Below, one piece after another: positions 49,647 to 64,000 of a stretch of 64,000 bases of DNA. The stretch spans positions 25,951,828-26,015,827 of the forward strand of contig NC_079876.1 of assembly GCF_029227915.1 (NCBI RefSeq), in the 5' to 3' direction. The notes under the pieces are model-generated. The model saw only the letters and a list, made by a program, of their open reading frames with translations, made no database searches and was not told the origin of the DNA. The stretch is from Hydractinia symbiolongicarpus (taxonomy: Eukaryota; Cnidaria; Hydrozoa; Anthoathecata; Hydractiniidae). Each line of letters opens with the position of its first letter. The stretch's first letter is position 1. The translations under genes were made by a program, and so were the position numbers.

Positions 49647-49804
49647 TTACTGATACAGTAAACTAATTATTAAATATAATGCTCTATTTTTCTACACCTT
49701 ATCTAAACCAACTTCGTCATTAAGCCTTTTTTGTTTTCGTAACGCATTCAATTTTTCTAACAAGGTTGCTAAATGACGTCTTCAGTAAAGTATCTGCAGC
49801 TTTG

Positions 49805-52037
49805 TTAATTTCCTAGAATCACAAGCACTGCTGCAACCGCCATTATTACCGAATAACTTGTTTTTAGTTTTATACCTAAAAGAACAAAATTATAAATTTG
49901 TTATAAACCAAGTCTATTTGCACACAATTTTCCCTAAAGAATTCTTAAAACATATGTAGAAAAAAAAGATACATACATAGGTTTTTATATCGGTACTTAT
50001 GAACTGTAACGGTCTGTAACAATGGATCACTGCGGTAAACTTTCCCGCGCACACTGACTTCGGTCACAATCTAAAGTAAAAATGGTAGGTGAAGACGCGA
50101 GTTGTAGAAAAAAAGGGGGCTGCAAACAGGGTCGTAGAAAAAGATGGTAGGTGAAAAGCGAGTCGTAAAAAAAGATGTTAGTTGTAAACGCAAGTGGCAA
50201 AAAAATATGGTAATTGTAAAAGCGACTGGTAGAAAAAGATGGTAGCTGTAAACACGGGTCGTAAAAAAAAAACAGATAGCTGCAAACGCGGGTACTAAAC
50301 CTGAATTTTAAACGATCTTGTGGCGTTAGAGGGAGTAAACCTGAGTACTCTTTGTGTTGTACGAAAATTGACGTTGTTGAAAGAGACGATATATGTCGGT
50401 TTATAGCCCGGTCTTCTGTAGGCTGGGTCCCAATGCACCACGACAGAGCCATCGGTGTAGTTTGAATAAATGAGTCGCCTCACCTTTCCAGCCGCTAAAG
50501 AAATAGTGAAAAGTTACATTACAGGATTATGATCTATCCCACAATGCGATGAATCCACAATGCAATTAATCCATGAAAATATAAGAATTTTGAATATCTA
50601 CTTTGTATGATTCGCCGTAATTGTTCGATTTCAGTGCATATAAATATTTGAGATTCTTAAAGGTGCGTTTATGGAGATTACCGGATTCAAACTATCCTGC
50701 TATTAGCAAGGCTGTATTTATTTTAACGAATACCAGCTTATGTACTGCGCTGGGCGCTGTTACTGTACATACGTTGGGCGTTAGATATCGATTACATGAA
50801 TAAATGCAGCAATATCGAAATCTTTTTAAATGATATTACAAAACCACGAATTGTAGAATATAGAAGTCTTATAAGTACCCACCATAGCAATGCACTTCAT
50901 GCGCACCAAGGAAGAAGTGTCCTTTTTTACAACTGCATTGTGTATTTCCCTCACGCTCCGTCACAGTGTTCTTTCCACACCGTCTGCAATTTTCGTTTCC
51001 GTGATGAGGCTTGAAAGCGCCAGTTGGACACGCTAAAATATAGTTCTAAATTCCTTAGCAGGCTGCATGTCAGTATATCGGCTCCTTATTATTACTATGT
51101 CAAGAACAGAAAAAGTGTAAATGATATCATCAACCTCCAAAACCATTTTTTTTTTACGGTAAAATGAGAAAAACAGATGACGATGTAATATTATGTCCAA
51201 TTCCACACGCCTTAAAACTGACAGAGGCTAATCTTTTATCGAAAACCTTAAAATAAGAACCAATATAGAATAACAACAACAAGAACAGCAACAACTATAT
51301 TTACCTTGACAAACTGTGCCATTCCTAAAATATCCTGCGTTGCAGACACATTCGCCATTTGTTTGAAAAGTCCCGTTATGGTAACAGAATAAAGTAATTG
51401 TTCCTGCTACCATTTGCGCATTTGTTACGCACTCGCCCGTTATTGTTGTGACATTTTGAGAAGAGCCTGGGGCCGAGGTTGCTTTGAATTGAGTAAGCTC
51501 TTTAGTACGGGTTGGACATTTATAATAAAAAATTTTCAATTTTTGTATGCTAAGTGAAGTTCTCTTTGCAGTGAAACCAAGTCGAAAATCAGTGGTTATC
51601 GAGCCGAGTTCTAACGTGCTCACGAATGTAGAAAGAGTAGAATCGTTGTCGAAATCAACAGCTTTAGGAATTTTTGATAAAACTCTGTAACCCTTTCTTC
51701 CTTTTGTGTTTATTAAAACTGACACATTTTCCACGCAATTTGGGTATTTAGCCAGAAATGAAGAACATTTACGCGTTACTGAGGTAACTTGAATAAAGAT
51801 GTTATCTACAAGTTCAGCGTTGAACCAATCCGTTTTAAGTAGGCAATTTTGATCATAAGCGTCGTCAAAAGGAAGTTCCGTTTGCCAGTAACCATGAACA
51901 AAACTCCAAGATCGTGCACAGTTGCCGCTTGTCTTCCACGATGGCGACGTAATGACATTATGCGTGACGCGAATTGCATCCTGGATACCATTTGATGCAG
52001 GTAATAAGCCAATTATAATCGCACACGTGTAAAACAT
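49805..52037 (-). CDS. Eph-receptor-like ectodomain protein lacking a kinase, 413 aa
   Basis: Exons in transcript order: 52037-51305, 51032-50883, 50494-50301, 50070-49977, 49875-49805; phases agree and total 414 codons with stop. A signal peptide (MFYTCAIIIGLLPASNG) is followed by a domain with the Eph ligand-binding pattern (SWSFVHGYW, FRLGFTAKRTSLSIQKLKIF, YYKCP), then the Eph Cys-rich segment (GECVTNAQMV, CVCNAGYFRNGTVC, ACPTGAFKPHHGNENC, TQCSCKKGHFF) and one fibronectin type III domain (VVVHWDPAYRRPGYKPTYIV). Full Eph receptors have two FN3 domains, a transmembrane helix, a tyrosine kinase and usually a SAM domain. Here the chain ends with YSVIMAVAAVLVILGN and a stop, compatible with a minimal membrane anchor or GPI signal. 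No kinase motifs follow before the Rh gene. Family knowledge suggests binding of ephrin-like ligands. A decoy or kinase-free role is inferred. The last exon is the least certain. Confidence 0.8.
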
Positions 52038-53227
52038 TATTGTATTACTGGTAGCAAAATCGTCCAGGCATCCAATTTCCACTTGATACTACGCAAAGAC
52101 GAAAGAATGTTTACTTCTGAAGCTAGAAGAGAAAAGCATGATAATATATACTTTCGATATCAACCAGATATACATATTTAGAGAGCTTTATGCAACTTTT
52201 GTAACGGCTTTGGTCAACATGACAGATTTGCACGTGGTCACACTCTCTATTATTATGTGTTAATCCAAATATAAGGCTTGGTTAAACAAATGTTTTAAAT
52301 TAAAACTTTCCACCTAAATGTCTGGGTTTTATTATGTTGTCGTTCCCAAACTCTTTTTATCCACTTTGAAGGTTTATCGCACATAGATCTGGGGACGAAA
52401 AAAGGTTTAATATTGTTATATTCTCTGTAAAAGCTTATCTTACTCTGTTTGATTTGTCTTTAAAAACTATGAATACTACACACTTGCAAAGACAAGCGAT
52501 AGAGTTTGATAACCTCGAGTTGTTATTCCCTAGGCTGACACTATTATCCTTCCTGCTTTGAAAACTGGAAATACGTTATTCAAACCTAATTCGAGGCGTA
52601 ATATAAGGCGTATTAAAGGACGCAATAAAAACCATCTATGAACTAGCTATTCCAGACATAATTTATATATAAACCAGAGGTTCAATGGGACCTGCTTGTA
52701 GTTACTTAAAAAAAGAAAACAAACAAACTTTTATTTTTATGTTAAGCTTTGCTGTTGAAATATTAGCAATGTATGGGATGTTTTAGGGATGTAATTCGCG
52801 GACGTATAGCTGCAGTTTTAGATGCATAAAAATTTAACAAAAATAAACCGTTCACTGCTTACCGGATGTGGCGATTCTCTTCATGACCAACATTGAAATG
52901 ATAATAACAAAATAGTATTGTCGACTTCATTATGAGCTGTGTGAATGTGTTTTGGTTGTATTACGAAGGTACCGACAAAAATAAACATTGAAGTTTATAG
53001 AGAAATTAAAAGACATCTTCATCACTGTTGACATATCTTTTTGATGGCATGACCGAGATTATTTACTCGTTATTATGTTTTCTCAACCTTGTTCCCAAGC
53101 CCTTTTTGCTTTATTTGCAGAGAAACTGTGAACAAGACGCTGTAGAAAAGAAGACGGAATCTTATGGCACACCCTTTTAGGCACATGTTTTAAACAATGT
53201 CTTTTTCAAATAAACGTCAATCTTAAA

Positions 53228-53306
53228 CCCAGGGCCTGTAGCGTTTTCTGGTATGAAGGTGAAAAGTGTTTCATCTTCATATCAAAAAACGCTACAGGAC
53301 CTGGGA
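53228..53306. repeat. Inverted repeat, CAACCTCG family
   Basis: CCCAGGGCCTGTAGCGTTTT (53228-53247) pairs with AAAACGCTACAGGACCTGGG downstream, followed by ATCGAGGTTG, the family end sequence. Confidence 0.65.
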
Positions 53307-54104
53307 TCGAGGTTGAAATAAACGTCCTTTTTGAAGAATATCCTGAGTCAGCACCTTTGTCGATTAAGTGATCCCATGGGTTTATCATACAGGGGCCTAA
53401 ATTATGCTAGACAGGTGGACTTTAAGGCATGTGGAGAGCTTAAAAAGAAATCAGAAATTTTACCGACTTGATTAAGCGCCCCCGTTTCCAAATATTTAAA
53501 CGGGCAAAATACACGACAACATCGAGAGAATTATGGCGCATCTATTTCCCGACTAAGTCAATCTTATTAGTAAAAGCTGTTCGTGGGATCATGCATAATA
53601 CTATCGCAAATAAAGAGAAGAGTACTGGGAAGAAAGTTGACTTAAAGGAGATTTACAGACATGAATCATGATTCGTCACCATTTCTCCGACGATGACAAA
53701 ACGAAAACAAACATCGTCTATAAACTGCGATTTGTTTTAGTCGATGCGTGGGATGAGCATACGCAAGCGACGAAAAATTTAGCAGCTCTGTTTTAGTGTT
53801 TTACAAAGAAACTTTCTTCATTTAAATCAAGGAAAAATAATATAGTTAGGGATAATACTCCTTAATTTAGAAAAGTCCTTATCCGTTTTGATTGAATCAA
53901 GCTCTCTGATATCTGTTGTTTGTACAATCACGCATTATAAAACTGTCTACTATGGATTAACTGAATAGGTTCTCTCTTTGTGTTCACTGTTTCTTGTCCG
54001 AAATATATTTAATAATAAAACAAACCGTATTATATGAAACTTAGTTGACGTATTTCAAAATAAAGCAAAAAAGTAATCACTGGTTAGTTTTACCCACCTA
54101 GGTT

Positions 54105-54192
54105 TCAACCTCACGCGCAAGAGCTTGTTAGGCTTTTTATACTTGGACGGCCTAAAAGCCTAACAAGCCCTAGGGACGAAGATGCCTAAATT
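54105..54192. mobile_element. Palindromic MITE, CAACCTCG family, long hairpin
   Basis: Ends resemble CAACCTCACG and CCCTAGGGACGAAGATG. The inner arms GCTTGTTAGGCTTTT and AAAAGCCTAACAAGC are perfect 15-bp complements around TATACTTGGACGGCCT-like sequence. Confidence 0.65.
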
Positions 54193-54878
54193 TATAAAGC
54201 TTATGGAGCAGGTTGGATAGATAACGCGATTCCGATGAGTCTATTGTAGGGTGATAGTAGAAAGTAAAGGGTAAGGCATTTTCAGGGACTAAGCCACACA
54301 AATATGAAAATAATCAAGACAAAAATGTCCTATGTTTTAGCGTTTAACGGAACCTACTCTCGTATTTCTATCTCCCTCTTACCTACAAAGGCGTTTTTTT
54401 GCACGGTGATATGGTTCAGGGCGTTGCCGTCCTTTAAATCCATATGGGCGTTGTGGGAGGTGACGTACACTTATTTGTATTCTTGATGTTAACATTGACG
54501 TTTATTGCGACGTTGATATATAAACAAAAAGATACTACTCCTACGATATAGTTAAAAACAAACAAATAAGACAAAGGCGTGAAGAAAATATTTATATATT
54601 CTATTTTAGTTTGTTTTTATAGAATATCTGTCATTACAGACTTTTACGGAATGTTATTTCATTTTTATACATCAATTCTGCAGACCAGATGTTAGAACAC
54701 ATGGAAAAAAACTTGACGCAAGTATTTCCAAGCGTTGCAAGGAAATCTTTTGATATATCAATTTTACAGACCAGAATTTAAATATACTCCATGGAAATAT
54801 CAATTTTGCAGACCAGAATTCAAACAAGCTGCAGCGTTACACAAGGCAATGAGATTTGTTGTTTCTTCTGTTCTGCGT

Positions 54879-54884
54879 TTTATT
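54879..54884 (-). terminator. POLD1 poly(A) signal abutting the stop codon
   Basis: Minus-strand AATAAA starts directly after the TGA at 54887-54885 (TGAAATAAA). Cleavage 10-30 bp further on would give an extremely short 3' UTR. No other hexamer was checked as closely. Confidence 0.45.
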
Positions 54885-61626
<6,742 letters not shown>

Positions 61627-62549
61627 CTAAAAATGGATATTTAAATGATGACACAGTATGATTGACATAGTAAATGATTGACACATTCAGTTACCTTGCA
61701 AACGCGTCATATATAAGGTTTAACCTACCTGTCATATATACATACAGAGACCAAAGCAAGTACAGTAAGCATGTCGAGAAGGTGTGAAACAAGAAGTCAA
61801 GCAAGTCGTTATAATATTTTGTTTTAAATAAACCCACGCATAACCTGCTCACAATGCCATATTTATGAAACATGGTTGAACAAAGGAATGTTTATACGAA
61901 AGGTTCTTTGCTTCACGTTTGCATATTTTGTTCAATTCGTGTTTAAATTAGCTTCTGCTTCAGAATAATGACACAGGATTTAGGTTTAAGTAAACTCAAG
62001 CATAATTAAAAGGTGAAAAGGTTTTTGAAACTAACAAAAGCATTTGGACAGGGTGGAAGATGTTAGAAATGAATTAAAATAGTTGGGAAGCCTATGAATA
62101 TTTTTATGGTAATATTACTATAAAAAATTACTTGAATTTCATTTATATTTCACTTTTTATTTATTGTGGACAAAATTAATGAAACAAGGGTTAATACTCT
62201 GCAGGTCAGGTAGAGAGCATTTAAATTGCAAGTGAAATTCCTTAGTGTACACACGCATCTAAATAATCCAAATTGGGGCCTCTAAAGGTGCCAAAATTAA
62301 AGGAAAAAGGTTGTGCTGACGTCTGCAACAACTACCATGTTTCAAACCTTCAGATTTACCCGAATAACTTAAAATCCTAAAGTCCACTGTAAACATTGAG
62401 AAGTAAACTTTGACAAGTAAATAGAATATATCTAATATAGAAACATAGACCCAAAAGAAAGACCCATAGAAACACAGACCCAGGTGAAGGGTGTCTTTAA
62501 GAGACAAGAGAGGAGTTGAACGTCCTCCACCATACCTTAGTTTAAAGGG
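61627..62549. other. Upstream POLD1 intron, unannotated part
   Basis: Intronic sequence between the first visible POLD1 exon and the LINE. AT-rich, with no POLD1 exon recognised. The LINE's 5' limit is uncertain and may start up to ~100 bp earlier. Confidence 0.45.
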
Positions 62550-64000
62550 GCGATTGTGGAAGTCCCATGAAATGCCACATAGTGATGGTGTCACCTTAAA
62601 AAACACCCAGTCCGGTCTGTGAACGGTTGGCGCTAGGAAGGGCATCCAGCTGTAAAACAATGCCAAACTCTTTATTAATGGCTGTAAGAAAAACGCAGAA
62701 AAACTGCGTAAACGGGCAAGAACTGTAAGTAGTGAAGGTGTCGCGCACGGTAGGACAGATGTCAGGTGTGAGCATCGTCAGACCGTTACCCAGCTATCAC
62801 ATCACAAGGTAGATAACACTAGGTTGAGGATGGCTAGTGTAAATGTTGGTACTCTGTGAGGTAGAGCAGGTGAAGTAGTTGAAATGTTAGAACGTAGATC
62901 TGTTGATATGTGTTGTGTTCAGGAAGTCAGGTGAAGAGGAGCTTCAGTGAGATTTGTGGAAGGCAGGAGGGCAAGGGTATAAGCTTTTTTTGATTGGTAA
63001 TAGTGATGGATATGGGGGAGTTGGCATATTCGTTGCAGAAAAGCGGGTAGAAAAAGTAATAGATGTTATACGTGTTAATAGTCATATTATAGTGATAAAG
63101 TTTTTGATAGGTAATAGTATTATCACTTTTCTGTGAGTTTATGCTGCACAGTGTGGACTCAGTGAGGAAGATAAAGATAAGTTTTATGATGAGTTAATAG
63201 CAGTCACATCAAAGTTTGGAGACACTGAACTTGTCATGGTGGGCGGCGACTTTAATGGTCATGTTGGGAAGTCATGTTGAAGGTCATAGAGGTGTGCATG
63301 GAGGCTATGGATTTGGGAGCAGAAATAAGGAAGGGGAGAGATTGAGCTTTTGATAGAGTGCCACGTAAAGTTATTTGGTGGGCTATGAGAAAATTAGGTG
63401 TGGATGAGTGGCTAGTTACGATGGTACAGTCTTTGTACAGCAATGCTAGAAGTCGTGTCAGGATTAACGATTCACTTAGTGATGAATTTAGTGTAAATGT
63501 TGGTGTACATCAGGGTTCTGTACTTAGTCCTTTGTTGTTTGTTCTAGTCTTAGAAACGCTGTCGATGGAGTTCAGAACAGGTTGTCCATGGGAGTTATTG
63601 TATGTAGATGATTTGGTTTTCATAGCAAAGTCGATGGAAGAATTAGTTGAAAAGTTTGAGAAGTGGAAGAAAGCACTAGAAGAGAAAGGGCTAAAGGTAA
63701 ACACAGCAAAGTCTAAAGTCATATGATTAGTAGCATTGCAGCCAAGTGTGGCCTTGTAGTTAAAAAATGTGGCTTTGTGGAGTTTGCAGGAAAGGGGTTG
63801 GTAGTAACTCAATTTTTTGTCAGACTTGCAAGCATTGGGTACATAAGAAGTGCAGTAGTATTAGTGGAAAGTTAAAAGCTGACATACAGTTTGTATGCAA
63901 GCGTTGCAAAGGTGAGATTATAGAGAATGAAGTATTTCCAGCTTTAATGATGTACAACAGTGGCTCGTTAGAGATAGTTAAGAACTTCTGTTACTTAGGT
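62550..64000 (+). pseudogene. Non-LTR retrotransposon (APE-RT LINE), broken, runs off window end
   Basis: A 5' leader (GGCGCTAGGAAGGGCATCC) is followed from about 62824 by an apurinic-endonuclease-like region (MASVNVGTL, VDMCCVQEV, GGVGIFVAEK-like, CGLSEED, GGDFNGHVG) with several in-frame stops and at least one frameshift near 63275. Sequence then jumps to the middle of a reverse transcriptase (DRVPRKVIWWAMRKLGVDEW, HQGSVLSPLLF, LLYVDDLVF), so the segment between EN and RT is deleted. The RT frame ends at a TGA near 63726. In another frame the Cys/His block typical of these elements continues (CGVCRKGVGSNSIFC, HWVHKKC, FVCKRC) and stays open to 64000. It lies antisense in the POLD1 intron. 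The clade is not assigned. Confidence 0.85.

Larger units (their letters stand above)
48903..49804. other. Convergent intergenic region
   Basis: Between the Rh 3' end (+) and the Eph-like 3' end (-). It holds AATAAA at 48999-49004 (+), about 97 bp after the Rh stop, and TTTATT at 49641-49646, which reads AATAAA on the minus strand about 160 bp after the Eph-like stop. No kinase-like coding sequence on either strand. Confidence 0.6.
52038..54884. other. Intergenic between the Eph-like 5' end and the POLD1 3' end
   Basis: A possible noncoding 5' exon of the Eph-like gene lies at 52866-52939 (donor GTAAGC on the minus strand); splicing it to an acceptor near 52088 would put an early stop in its own frame, so it would be UTR. 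Palindromic repeats are at 53228-53306 and 54105-54192. Short frames at 53468-53671 and 54304-54486 have no recognisable domain. Confidence 0.45.

Noticed and set aside
40000-49800. Hidden kinase exons for the Eph-like gene on the minus strand
   Set aside because: I looked for HRD, DFG and related kinase motifs on the minus strand of this interval and saw none.
52866-52939. Coding first exon of the Eph-like gene (MKSTILFCYYHF...)
   Set aside because: Splicing to the acceptor near 52088 gives an early in-frame stop; the downstream ATG at 52037 supplies a good signal peptide, so this is at most 5' UTR.
53468-53671. 67-codon frame as a small gene
   Set aside because: No homology recognised and no clear promoter or splice signals; flanking sequence looks repetitive.
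62259-62666. 135-codon minus-strand frame
   Set aside because: Antisense to the LINE leader and POLD1 intron sequence; no POLD1-like residues.

Overview
This is eukaryotic genomic DNA: AT-rich, with genes split by many GT–AG introns, conserved animal gene families and dense young repeats. The mix (Eph-type ectodomain, Rh channel, ERMP1, SLC5 symporter, DNA polymerase delta, tRNA-derived SINEs, Helitrons and small DNA-transposon derivatives) fits an early-branching metazoan. I favour a cnidarian, possibly a hydrozoan, but that placement is inference.

Layout. 118-327 (+): last exon of a ZSWIM7-like (Shu complex) gene. 1391-6030 (+): nine-exon gene for a protein of about 642 aa with two divergent calponin-homology domains and a long disordered tail. 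8496-20482 (-): complete 15-exon SGLT/SMIT-type sodium/solute symporter of 696 aa. 21523-27839 and 29018-39304 (-): two complete ten-exon ERMP1-type ER metallopeptidases, a head-to-tail tandem duplication with all M28 zinc ligands kept in both. 40806-48902 (+): complete nine-exon Rh-type ammonium channel of 441 aa. 49805-52037 (-): five-exon Eph-receptor-like ectodomain that stops directly after a hydrophobic segment and has no kinase. 54885-61626 (-): 3' twelve exons of POLD1; its 5' exons lie beyond the window. 62550-64000 (+): broken LINE inside the upstream POLD1 intron.

The genes form no single pathway. Exon chains were assembled by hand from splice sites, reading phase and family homology. 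In each chain described as complete the summed exon length is a multiple of three, which supports the models.

The most interesting items are: the kinase-less, single-FN3 Eph-like protein; the ERMP1 duplication, with a TA-flanked mariner-like element directly upstream of one copy and a possible element-derived start codon in the other; two near-complete nonautonomous Helitrons in one ERMP1 intron; and a POLD1 intron in which a 43-44 bp tandem repeat has copied the 3' splice site several times.
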